DNA of 64,000 bases from Subdoligranulum sp. (lineage in GTDB: Bacteria > Bacillota > Clostridia > Oscillospirales > Ruminococcaceae): assembly GCA_004555405.1 (NCBI GenBank), contig SFIE01000001.1, forward strand, positions 30,425 to 94,424, in the 5' to 3' direction. Positions 40,646 to 47,567 of the stretch are shown piece by piece. The position numbers and the translations under genes are program-made. Under the pieces are notes generated by a model, which saw only the letters and a list, made by a program, of their open reading frames with translations, ran no database searches and had not been told where the DNA came from. Positions within the stretch are counted from its first letter, which is position 1. The number at the start of each line of letters is the position of its first letter.

Positions 40646-41821
40646 TCAATCCCGCCCGCCGGTATAACTGTTTTCCATTTTGATCACACAGTTGTGATCC
40701 GGATAAACCGCCTGCACAGCGGCAGTCAGCTTATTTCTGATTTCTGTATGCGTTAGGCTGCAATCGGCAGGCACCACACAGTCAAACACCACATTGGTGT
40801 GTGTTTTGCCCACCACAATGCGCACATCGTGAATGCTCAAATGCGCGTGCAGGCCTTCGGCAGCCCGCTGCAGCAGCCCGCGCAGCTCTTCCACGTGTGG
40901 GTCGCTGGTCACGATAGGGTCGTAATGAATGGTCACATGCATCCCATCTTTTTGCCAGATGTCACGCTCGATATTATCGATCAGGTCATGGCTTTCCAGC
41001 ACATCGGTTTCGGCGGGCATTTCCACATGAAGCACCGCAAAGCGGCGGCCCGGGCCGTAATCATGCACCATCAGATCATGCACCCCCAGCACGCCCGGAT
41101 AGCTGCGCACGGTGTCCTCAATGTGCTTCACAAGGGCCGGGTCGGGCGCTTCCCCCAGCAGTGTGCTGAGCGTATCCCGCACCATGCCGATGCCGCCGTA
41201 TAAGATGAACACGGCCACGCCAAGGCCCATCACGCCGTCCACGCGGGCAATGCCGGTGAGCTTGGTGACAAACAGCGATACCAGCACCGCCGCTGTAGAG
41301 ATCACATCGTTGCGGCTGTCCGCTGCTGTGGCCATAAGCACCTCGGAATCGATCATGCGGCCAATGCGGCGGTTGAAGGCAGCCATCCAAAGCTTTACCA
41401 GGATCGATGCCGCCAGCACCGCCACGCTCAGCCAGCTGAACGCTGCGATCTGCGGCTGCCAGATCTTGCCAAGGCTCTCTTTGCCCAGTTCCAAACCGAT
41501 GACCAGGATCATCACCGAAACGGCCAGAGCGGCAATATATTCATAGCGGGCATGGCCGTAGGGATGCTTGGAATCTGCCGGGGCGCTGCCCAGCTTAAAG
41601 CCCACCAGACTGATCACATTGCTGCTGGCGTCCGACAGGTTGTTTAAACCGTCGGCCAGAATGGCAATGCTGCCAAAAATCGCGCCTGCGGCTATTTTTC
41701 CGGTACACAGCAGAATATTGCACACAATGCACACAATGCTTGCAAGATTGCCATAGGCCAACCGCGTATCGGATTCCCCTTTTTGCTTGGGGATAAAAAG
41801 CTTCAGCAACAAATCGGTCAT
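40646..41821 (-). CDS. Cation diffusion facilitator family metal transporter
   Basis: A 391-residue divalent-metal/H+ antiporter. Six membrane helices in residues 20-220 include the two metal-binding half-sites: ADGLNNLSDASSN in helix 2 near residue 56 and ADSRNDVIST in helix 5 near residue 165. Residues 230-390 form the cytoplasmic regulatory domain (LHVEMPAETDVLESHDLID) and a C-terminal extension longer than in minimal CDF proteins. An ND versus HD pattern favours manganese or iron-type over classic zinc specificity, though this is only indicative. ATG follows AAAAGGAG. First gene of a pair with the aminotransferase. Confidence 0.9.
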   Translation of the reverse strand: MTDLLLKLFIPKQKGESDTRLAYGNLASIVCIVCNILLCTGKIAAGAIFGSIAILADGLNNLSDASSNVISLVGFKLGSAPADSKHPYGHARYEYIAALAVSVMILVIGLELGKESLGKIWQPQIAAFSWLSVAVLAASILVKLWMAAFNRRIGRMIDSEVLMATAADSRNDVISTAAVLVSLFVTKLTGIARVDGVMGLGVAVFILYGGIGMVRDTLSTLLGEAPDPALVKHIEDTVRSYPGVLGVHDLMVHDYGPGRRFAVLHVEMPAETDVLESHDLIDNIERDIWQKDGMHVTIHYDPIVTSDPHVEELRGLLQRAAEGLHAHLSIHDVRIVVGKTHTNVVFDCVVPADCSLTHTEIRNKLTAAVQAVYPDHNCVIKMENSYTGGRD

Positions 41822-41887
41822 TACACACCGGCTCCTTTTATGTGATTTCGGATGATCTTATAGGGTCTTATAAGCGGAAAGAAAATA

Positions 41888-41916
41888 AGAGGGTCGCTCC
41901 GGGGGAACGGCCCTCT
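41888..41916 (-). terminator. Terminator of purA
   Basis: AGAGGG-TCG/CGG-CCCTCT stem; on the minus strand followed by TATTTTC. Confidence 0.75.
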
Positions 41917-41962
41917 GACAAAAATTCTATGTTTTTTCCTTTACGGTGCAGCGGCTGTATTC

Positions 41963-43252
41963 TCAGCGGCGAATGCAGGCATCACGCTCGGCGCCCACCG
42001 AGATGTAGGCAATGCGGCAGCCAATCTGCTTTTCAAGATAGTTCACATAGTTCTGAGCCTCTGCGGGCAGCTCTTCAAACTTGCGGCAGGCAGTAATATC
42101 GCAGTGCCAGCCGGGCAGATACTCTACCACAGGCTTAGCCTCATCCAAAGCCTTGCCCATGGGGAAGCGATCGGTCAAAGTGCCGTCAGCCAGCTGATAG
42201 TGTGCCACCACGGGGATCTTTTCCATGTAATCCAGCACATCCAGCAGGGTGAGGGCTACTTCGTCGCAGCCCTGGCAGCCAACGCCGTAGCGGCTGGCCA
42301 CCACATCAATGGGGCCTACACGGCGGGGACGGCCGGTGGCAGCGCCGTATTCATGGCCTGCCTCACGCAGCTTGTCTTTTTCCTCTTCGGTCATGGCCAG
42401 CTCGGCGGTGAAGGGGCCATCGCCCACGCAGGAGCTGTAGGCCTTCATGATGCCGATGGAAAGATCCAGCTTGTGGCCGGGAATGCCTGCGCCGATGGGG
42501 GCGTAAGCGCCGATCACATTGGAGGAGCTGGTGTAGGGATAAATGCCGAAATCAATATCGCGCAGTGCGCCCAGCTGAGCCTCGAACAGGATCTTTTTGC
42601 CCTCGCGGTCTGCCTTGTCCAGATAGTCGCCTGCATCGCAGATGTAATCCTTAAAGATCTCGGCGTACTTCTGGCACCATGCCCACATTTCTTCCAGATC
42701 GGTGGGCTTGGCGTTGTAGCAGCCCTCCATCACCAGATTCTTGCTTTCCACAATGGTGGCAAGGCGGCGCTTGACATTTTCGTCCAAATGCAAAAGATCG
42801 CCCATGCGCAGGGTCTTCTTCATGTATTTATCGGCATAGCCATAAGCAATGCCGCGCTTGGTAGAGCCAAACTGTGCGCCGGTTTTGGAAAGGCGCTCTT
42901 CCTCCAAACCGTCCTGCTCTACATGGAAAGGCATGCAGATGGTGGCGCGGTCAGAAATTTTCAGGTTTGCAGGGCTGATCTCAATGCCCTTTTCGCGCAG
43001 GCTGGCGATCTCACCGTCCAGATGGTGCGGATCAATGAGCATACCATTGCCCATCACGCACACAACCTCCGGGCGCAGAATGCCGCTGGGCAGCAGGTTC
43101 AGCACAAACTTGCCGCGCGGATTTTTCACCGTGTGGCCAGCGTTATTGCCGCCCTGATAGCGCACAACAATGTCATAATCCTGACTGAGCAAGTCGACCA
43201 TGCGGCCCTTGCCTTCATCGCCCCAGTTGATGCCTGTAATTGCAGTAAGCAT
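41963..43252 (-). CDS. purA: Adenylosuccinate synthetase
   Basis: A 429-residue GTP-dependent enzyme making adenylosuccinate from IMP and aspartate, the first step to AMP. The P-loop is WGDEGKGRMVD at residues 10-20 with the catalytic Asp; YQGGNNAGHTV near residue 33 contains the active His; later signatures are GIAYGYADKY-type IMP loop near residue 134, and the switch region VGDGPFTAE near residue 275 and TGRPRRVGPIDV near residue 305. Complete and monocistronic, with a structured leader of about 135 bases. Confidence 0.96.
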   Translation of the reverse strand: MLTAITGINWGDEGKGRMVDLLSQDYDIVVRYQGGNNAGHTVKNPRGKFVLNLLPSGILRPEVVCVMGNGMLIDPHHLDGEIASLREKGIEISPANLKISDRATICMPFHVEQDGLEEERLSKTGAQFGSTKRGIAYGYADKYMKKTLRMGDLLHLDENVKRRLATIVESKNLVMEGCYNAKPTDLEEMWAWCQKYAEIFKDYICDAGDYLDKADREGKKILFEAQLGALRDIDFGIYPYTSSSNVIGAYAPIGAGIPGHKLDLSIGIMKAYSSCVGDGPFTAELAMTEEEKDKLREAGHEYGAATGRPRRVGPIDVVASRYGVGCQGCDEVALTLLDVLDYMEKIPVVAHYQLADGTLTDRFPMGKALDEAKPVVEYLPGWHCDITACRKFEELPAEAQNYVNYLEKQIGCRIAYISVGAERDACIRR

Positions 43253-43278
43253 AATAATACCCCTTCAAAAAATCCAAA

Positions 43279-43305
43279 GGGCAGCCTTTTCCGAACTCCC
43301 TGCCC
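43279..43305 (-). promoter_or_regulatory. Possible attenuator hairpin in the purA leader
   Basis: On the transcript GGGCAG...CTGCCC is followed by TTTGGATTTTTT, about 27 bases before the start codon. Upstream CCCCC/GGGGG blocks could form an alternative fold. The -10 (TATAAT, 43393-43398) is clear but the -35 (TAGCCA) is weak. The 264-base gap 43253-43516 holds only this leader and promoter. Confidence 0.35.
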
Positions 43306-43516
43306 GGGATCCGCCACCTTTGTAATCTTTTCCCCCTGTTGGGGGGCAGCGGAAAAAGCAGCCGTCTTGGCCGTTTTCCCACATACACTATTATTATAGT
43401 AAATCCAATATGGTTTGGCTACCCCTTTTTTTTGCAAAAACATAAATTTCAGGGCATTTTTCCCTTTTTGGTGCCCGGCCCCGCCCAAAACCATCGGTTT
43501 TAGGGCCATGAAAGCC

Positions 43517-43741
43517 TTAGCTTTTGGGCTTTTGCCCGGCTTTGGGAGCCAGCTTGCGGCGCGTGCCGTCCGGCTCTACGATCACAGTGGCATCCAGCTG
43601 CTGCTTTAAATTTGCACGGAATGCCTGAATATACTCCTGGCGCAGCGCCTGACGCTCGGCCTGCTCGGCAGCGGTAAGGCCCTCGGGCGTTTTGCTTTTG
43701 CGGGCCAGCTCATTGATACGGTCGATCTTTTTTTGATCCAT
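43517..43741 (-). CDS. DUF896/UPF0291 (YnzC-like) protein
   Basis: A 74-residue two-helix protein. KIDRINELARKSKTPEGLTAAE at residues 5-26 (shown in part: RINELARKSK) and RQALRQEYIQAFRANLKQQL are the family signatures. In Bacillus, YnzC is linked to the SOS response region, but no function is proven. The C-terminus is basic. TTG at 43750 is in frame but touches the AGGAG; ATG 43741 is preferred. Confidence 0.88.
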   Translation of the reverse strand: MDQKKIDRINELARKSKTPEGLTAAEQAERQALRQEYIQAFRANLKQQLDATVIVEPDGTRRKLAPKAGQKPKS

Positions 43742-43775
43742 GAAAATCAATCTCCTGCATAATTATTATAATTTT

Positions 43776-43804
43776 ATTATAGCAAGTTCTGCCTTTTGTG
43801 CCAA
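43776..43804 (-). promoter_or_regulatory. Promoter of the DUF896 gene
   Basis: Minus strand: TTGGCA (43799-43804), 17-base spacer ending TTGC, TATAAT (43776-43781), extended -10. Confidence 0.75.
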
Positions 43805-43831
43805 GGCAAAACCGCTTGTTTGCACACAAAA

Positions 43832-43868
43832 ACAAAGGTGACCAGCTTTAAAGGCCAGCCACCTTTGT
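43832..43868. other. Hairpin in the 43.7-44.3 kb intergenic region
   Basis: Perfect 9-bp arms ACAAAGGTG/CACCTTTGT with a 19-base inner loop containing CTTTAAAG. No U-run follows on either strand, so it is not a classical terminator. Confidence 0.4.
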
Positions 43869-43925
43869 GATTTGCAGTGCCGCCCATAACAGGCGGCGGA
43901 GAGAAAAAAGAAAGGAGAAAGGAAT

Positions 43926-44033
43926 ATGAGAAACTCTGATGTTATTCAGAGTGGGATTGGTTGTCTGATTCCCTGCCCGCACCCTCGCAGCTTGTTGGCT
44001 GCGCGTGCTGGCATGGGCAGGGATTCAGTATAA
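43926..44033 (+). CDS. Possible 35-residue small protein
   Basis: A short frame with a strong ribosome site (AAAGGAGAAAGGAAT before ATG) and a terminator-like hairpin 5 bases after its stop. The peptide has cysteines at 13 and 17 (IGCLIPCPHP) and an Arg/Ala-rich end; no family is recognised and it is not hydrophobic enough for a type I toxin. The same bases form strong RNA stems (CTCTGA/TCAGAG and TCCCTGCCC/GGGCAGGGA with an inner GCAGC/GCTGC), so it may be structured RNA instead. No good plus-strand promoter was found. Confidence 0.3.
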   Translation: MRNSDVIQSGIGCLIPCPHPRSLLAARAGMGRDSV

Positions 44034-44037
44034 GGGT

Positions 44038-44060
44038 AAAAACGCTCATGCTGCGTTTTT
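44038..44060. terminator. Symmetric terminator hairpin
   Basis: AAAAACGC-TCATGCT-GCGTTTTT. It can end a plus-strand transcript of the mini-ORF or a minus-strand short RNA. Confidence 0.65.
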
Positions 44061-44098
44061 CGGCTCGCCACTTAGTGGGAACCTGTTTGGTTTCCCTT
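44038..44098 (-). ncRNA. Candidate small RNA of about 60 bases
   Basis: Minus strand: TTGTAA (44126-44131), 16-base spacer, TATAGA (44104-44109), then hairpins GGGAAACC/GGTTCCC and CCACTAAGTGG, ending at the terminator AAAAACGC/GCGTTTTT. No known family is recognised. The upstream DNA contains AATTGTTAC...GTAACAAATT arms (44132-44168). If the terminator is leaky, the transcript would extend through the further stems at 43930-44030. Confidence 0.3.
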
Positions 44099-44277
44099 GA
44101 CTGTCTATACTATACCCCTTAATTATTACAAAATTGTTACGAATTCATAAAAGATATGGTAACAAATTCTCCTTTGTGTTCTCTTCTTTTTCTTCGGCGG
44201 GTAAAAAGCGGTTTATCCCCCGCACAGATGCAAATAGTTCATTCGTTCTATCGTTTATTTTACACAAATAAAAAACA

Positions 44278-44294
44278 CCCGGCCATACACCGGG
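44278..44294 (-). terminator. Terminator of the HD-domain gene
   Basis: CCCGG/CCGGG stem with a 7-base loop; on the minus strand GTG then TTTTTTAT follows. A larger GGGCAG/CTGCCC hairpin lies between it and the stop codon. Confidence 0.65.
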
Positions 44295-44350
44295 CAGCAT
44301 TTCTGCCCGCCGGCGGCTGGTGCGGGTGCCGAAAAAATGTATCTTGTCGG

Positions 44351-44836
44351 TCAGCCGATTCGGCAGCAGGCCGCAAAAGTGCGAAACAAACGGCTTTTTT
44401 TCACAGGCTCTACCGTTTCGGCAGCAGCACAGTATTTATCAGCCAGGCACACGATCCATGCTTCCCGTGTGGCAGGCGGCATGGGCGTGAGCGGAAACAT
44501 ATGGCGGTGAATGATATTTTCCTCACGCGGGGTCAGGGCAAAATCCTGCCGGGCGTTGCGCAAGGCCGTGCCCGGGTGATAAAATCCGTGCAGGCGGTGG
44601 CTGGGATCGGCCTTGTGCCAATCATACAGAAAATAATCATGCAGCAGCGCCCCGCGCACAAGGGCTCGCTGGTCGGTGCGGATCCTGAGCATCCGGCTCA
44701 GGCGCAGGCTGCAGGCTGCCACACGCACACTGTGGGCATACACACTGGTGCTGCCATGCTGAAAGCAGGCTTTTTCCTGTGAAAAACGCCCTTCGCGGGC
44801 CAACTGCCGAATGGTTTGGCGCAAGATCGGTTCCAT
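44351..44836 (-). CDS. HD-domain phosphohydrolase
   Basis: A 161-residue cytoplasmic HD protein. Metal ligands are visible in AHSVRVA near residue 35, the HD pair LLHDYFLYDWH near residue 65, HGFYHPGTALRNA near residue 84, HRHMFPLTP near residue 110, and a late CLADKYCAAAE aspartate near residue 130. This arrangement is common in small Firmicute HD proteins annotated only as phosphohydrolases; the nucleotide substrate is unknown. ATG 44836 has a modest site (AAAGGGGAAAGG). Its upstream region is shared with queH and holds a truncated repeat. Confidence 0.85.
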   Translation of the reverse strand: MEPILRQTIRQLAREGRFSQEKACFQHGSTSVYAHSVRVAACSLRLSRMLRIRTDQRALVRGALLHDYFLYDWHKADPSHRLHGFYHPGTALRNARQDFALTPREENIIHRHMFPLTPMPPATREAWIVCLADKYCAAAETVEPVKKSRLFRTFAACCRIG

Positions 44837-44913
44837 AATGCCTTTCCCCTTTCTGTGTGATCACCGCTATTGTACCCGCAAACGCGCCCGGTGTAAAGTG
44901 TTATTTTTTGTAA

Positions 44914-44972
44914 GGCAGCACCGCATAATTCCCGCCTGACGGCTCAAGCACCGCTCCGGCAGCTGCGGGCCG
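44914..44972 (-). repeat. Palindromic repeat element, truncated copy 3
   Basis: GGCAGCACCGCATAATTCCCGC and the following GGCTCAAG...CCGCTCCGGC match one end of copies 1 and 2 for about 55 bases, then homology stops; the other terminus is missing. It is preceded by GTAA. It lies in the divergent region between the HD and queH genes, unlike the other copies. Confidence 0.7.
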
Positions 44973-45117
44973 GTTGACGGGTGCGTGGGAATGGGGTATG
45001 ATGAAAGCACCGAATTTTTTCGGCAAACCGCACTGCACCAGCGCAGCGCTGCCGCCGCTTTACCGGCTGGGACAAAGCACGGGCGGCGCCGCTCAACATA
45101 GAAAAAGGAAGTGCCTT

Positions 45118-45750
45118 ATGGCCAATCGCATCAATTATCAGCTTGAAATGGAAAAAGTGCTGGCTTCTCTGCCCGCCGGGGCAAAGCCCAAGCTGCTGCT
45201 GCACGCCTGCTGCGCCCCGTGCTCCAGCGCCGTGTTGGAGCGCCTGCGCGAGCATTTTTCCATCACCATTCTGTATTACAATCCCAATATCTATCCGCCG
45301 CAGGAATACCACCGCCGTGAGCAGGAGCTGGAGCGCTTTTTGCAGGATGCCGGTATGAGCGGCATTTCGCTGATCGAGTTGCCCTACGACCCGCAAGAGT
45401 TTTACACCGCGGTAAAAGGGCTGGAAGCCGAGCCTGAGCGCGGTGAGCGCTGCACCGTGTGCTATCGGCTGCGCATGGAGCAAGCCGCACGCTATGCCGC
45501 CGCCCACGGGTTTGACTGGTTTACCACCACCCTTTCCATCAGCCCCGTGAAGGACCCTGTGCGCATCAATCAGATCGGGCAGGAGCTTGCCCAAAAATAC
45601 GGTGTGGCCCATTTGCCCAGTGAATTCCGCAAGAAAAACGGTTATAAGCGCAGCTTGGAGCTGAGCGCCGAATACGGCCTGTACCGTCAGGACTACTGCG
45701 GGTGCGTGTTCAGTGTGCGCAAGCCCGCCGAAGAAAAAAACGCTGACTAA
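45118..45750 (+). CDS. queH: Epoxyqueuosine reductase QueH
   Basis: A 210-residue iron-sulfur enzyme catalysing the last step of queuosine synthesis at tRNA position 34 (the non-cobalamin alternative to QueG). The diagnostic cysteines are HACCAPCSS near residue 25, ERCTVCYRLRM near residue 112 and DYCGC near residue 196, with YYNPNIYPPQEY near residue 53 and TTLSISPVKD near residue 138. An open frame extends upstream to 44974 through the truncated repeat, but AAAAAGGAAG precedes ATG 45118 and that product has the family start. Confidence 0.93.
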   Translation: MANRINYQLEMEKVLASLPAGAKPKLLLHACCAPCSSAVLERLREHFSITILYYNPNIYPPQEYHRREQELERFLQDAGMSGISLIELPYDPQEFYTAVKGLEAEPERGERCTVCYRLRMEQAARYAAAHGFDWFTTTLSISPVKDPVRINQIGQELAQKYGVAHLPSEFRKKNGYKRSLELSAEYGLYRQDYCGCVFSVRKPAEEKNAD

Positions 45751-45829
45751 CAGGCCTTGCAATGCACATACTGATGGATAAGGGAGCACGCATCCCTTGC
45801 AAATCAAACAAAAAGGAGTGCATTGTTTT

Positions 45830-46015
45830 ATGATGACCACTGTGACCGATGACTGCATCGGCTGCGGCCTGTGCGCAGGCAGCTGCCCCGCCGTGTTTCA
45901 AATGAACGCCGAGGGCCGCGCCGAGGTGATGGTGCCTGCCGTGCCCGAAGATTTAGAGCGTGAGGTAAACAGCGCAGCAGCCGCCTGCCCCGTGAGTGCC
46001 ATCGAAGTGTTCTGA
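45830..46015 (+). CDS. Single-cluster [4Fe-4S] ferredoxin
   Basis: A 61-residue electron carrier. The binding motif CIGCGLCAGSCP at residues 10-21 supplies three cluster cysteines plus one extra, and CPVSAIEVF near the C-terminus supplies the fourth; the second half-cluster of clostridial 2[4Fe-4S] ferredoxins is absent. The protein is acidic, as expected. ATG 45830 or 45833 could start it; AAGGAG is 11 or 14 bases upstream, favouring the first. It follows queH by 80 bases; QueH needs an electron donor, so the link is suggestive. Confidence 0.92.
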   Translation: MMTTVTDDCIGCGLCAGSCPAVFQMNAEGRAEVMVPAVPEDLEREVNSAAAACPVSAIEVF

Positions 46016-46032
46016 GCCGTTTTCCATCATGC

Positions 46033-46078
46033 AAAAAAGCACCCGACCTTGGAGCTTTTCAAGGTCAGGTGCTTTTTT
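46033..46078. terminator. Bidirectional terminator between ferredoxin and VOC genes
   Basis: AAAAAAGCACC-c-GACCTTG pairs with CAAGGTC-a-GGTGCTTTTTT; 8-base loop. Confidence 0.93.
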
Positions 46079-46084
46079 ATGGTT

Positions 46085-46456
46085 TTACTTTCGGGTCGGC
46101 ACGATCTCCAGCCAGTAGCCATCGGGGTCCTGAATAAAATAGATGCCCATGGCGTGGTTTTCAAAGCAGATGCAGCCCATTTCCTCGTGCTTTTTGTGAG
46201 CGGCTTCAAAATCATCGGTGCGGAATGCCAGGTGGAACTCGCATTCGCCCAGATTATAATTTTGCGGATGATCCTTCAGCCAGGTAAGCTCCAATTCAAA
46301 ATCGGATTCCTCGTTGCCCACATACACAATGATAAACGATCCGTCCGGCGCTGTTTTGCGGCGCTTTTCGGTGAGCCCCAGCGCTTTTTCGTAGAATGCC
46401 AGCGAGCGCTGCAGATCGGCCACATTATAATTTTCGTGGATCATGGTAAATTTCAT
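46085..46456 (-). CDS. VOC family protein (glyoxalase I-like)
   Basis: A 123-residue metalloprotein of the vicinal-oxygen-chelate fold. Two beta-alpha-beta modules are seen: MIHENYNVADLQRSLAFYEKALGL at residues 5-28 and GECEFHLAFRTDDFEAAHKKHEEMG near residues 69-94. Metal ligands His7, Glu56, His74 and the late Glu in DPDGYWLEIVP match lactoylglutathione lyase. It could be glyoxalase I or an uncharacterised VOC enzyme; clostridia lack much glutathione, so the thiol is uncertain. Monocistronic. Confidence 0.88.
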   Translation of the reverse strand: MKFTMIHENYNVADLQRSLAFYEKALGLTEKRRKTAPDGSFIIVYVGNEESDFELELTWLKDHPQNYNLGECEFHLAFRTDDFEAAHKKHEEMGCICFENHAMGIYFIQDPDGYWLEIVPTRK

Positions 46457-46496
46457 GGTTGCACACTCCTGTTCTCTGTTGGCTTAAATGCCATGC

Positions 46497-47567
46497 TTAG
46501 CGCCGTCCGGCTCCGCCGCCGAAGCTGCCACCGCCACCGCCAAAGCCGCGGCCACCGCCGCCGCCGAAGCTTCCGCCGCCAAAACCACGGCCGCTGCCGC
46601 CGCCGAAGCTGCCGCCGCCCATGCCGCCGAAACCACCGCCGCGCGGGGGCTGCGGCGGGCGGGGAGGACGAGGCGGGCGCGGGCCCGGCCCGGGGCCGCC
46701 ATAGGGCGGGCGAGGCGGACGAGGGCCGCGCCTGCCGCCGTAGAACGGGAAGAAGAAAAAGTTGCTGCGCCGATAGCCGTAACCACCGCCGCCACCGCCG
46801 CGAAACGCATTGGAGATCAGCACCACAAGCACGATCAGGATCACCACAAAGATCAAAATCGAAACAATATCGCCCACCGAGCTTACGCCGTAGCCAACAT
46901 TTTGCTGCGGATAGTAGTTATACTCCTGATTCCCGGCTGCCGTTTGCCCCTGGCCGTAGCCGCCCGAAAGCGACACGCCGTAAACGCGGGCGATCTCCTG
47001 TGCAATGGCAAGGCAGGTTTGCTGCACACCGGCATCATAGCTGCCTTCCACCCATGCCTGCTCAAGATTGTCGTACAAAAGCGCCGAAACCGTGCCCGAG
47101 GGCATGGCATCCACAAGACCCTTGCCGGTGGCGCAATAGTAATTGTCGTCACCGGGCACAAGAAGCAGCAGCACGCCGTTGTTCTCGTTTTTGTCGCCGG
47201 GGCCCCACTCTTTAAATGCCTGCTCGGCATAGCTTTCAATATCGGTGCGCCCCGTGGTTTTCACGCTCATCACACCGATCTGTGCGCCGTAGCAGCTGGA
47301 GGAAAGCTCCACATTCAGGTTTTCCATATAGGCCGTGGTTTCGTCCGACAAAATATCGGCCGAATCGATCACGCACTGGCTGCGGTCGATCTGCACCAGA
47401 TCGGCCGGGGCATTGATCCAGCTAATGGCAACCGAAAGCACCGCGCACAGCAGCAAAACCAGAACTGCCGTTCCCTTTTTACGCAAAAAGGGCGGCAATG
47501 CGCTTTCTATTTTGCCAAGCCCCGCCGCCTGAGCGCCGGTGGCCTCGTATGTTTCTTTTTTATCCAT
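46497..47567 (-). CDS. TPM-domain membrane protein with glycine-rich tail
   Basis: A 356-residue protein. One helix at residues 33-51, an extracellular TPM domain (VIDSADILSDETTAYMENLN near residue 66; GVLLLLVPGDDNYYCATGKGL near residue 130), a second helix at residues 224-246, and a C-terminal low-complexity tail of Gly, Arg, Pro and Phe (RPPRPP and GGGSFGGG repeats). TPM_phosphatase domains occur in YgcG-like proteins and photosystem repair; function is unclear. Its ATG overlaps the telA stop (TAATG), so it is coupled with telA and the XpaC-like gene. Confidence 0.85.
   Translation of the reverse strand: MDKKETYEATGAQAAGLGKIESALPPFLRKKGTAVLVLLLCAVLSVAISWINAPADLVQIDRSQCVIDSADILSDETTAYMENLNVELSSSCYGAQIGVMSVKTTGRTDIESYAEQAFKEWGPGDKNENNGVLLLLVPGDDNYYCATGKGLVDAMPSGTVSALLYDNLEQAWVEGSYDAGVQQTCLAIAQEIARVYGVSLSGGYGQGQTAAGNQEYNYYPQQNVGYGVSSVGDIVSILIFVVILIVLVVLISNAFRGGGGGGYGYRRSNFFFFPFYGGRRGPRPPRPPYGGPGPGPRPPRPPRPPQPPRGGGFGGMGGGSFGGGSGRGFGGGSFGGGGGRGFGGGGGSFGGGAGRR

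Noticed and set aside
43926..44060. Type I toxin-antitoxin pair
   Set aside because: The arrangement of a mini-ORF and opposing RNA is suggestive, but the peptide is not a membrane-spanning hydrophobic toxin and no family match is apparent.
46655..46800. Possible CRISPR or tandem repeat in the Gly/Arg-coding region of the TPM gene
   Set aside because: The periodicity comes from GGC/CGG codons in a protein tail; there are no equal-length spacers.
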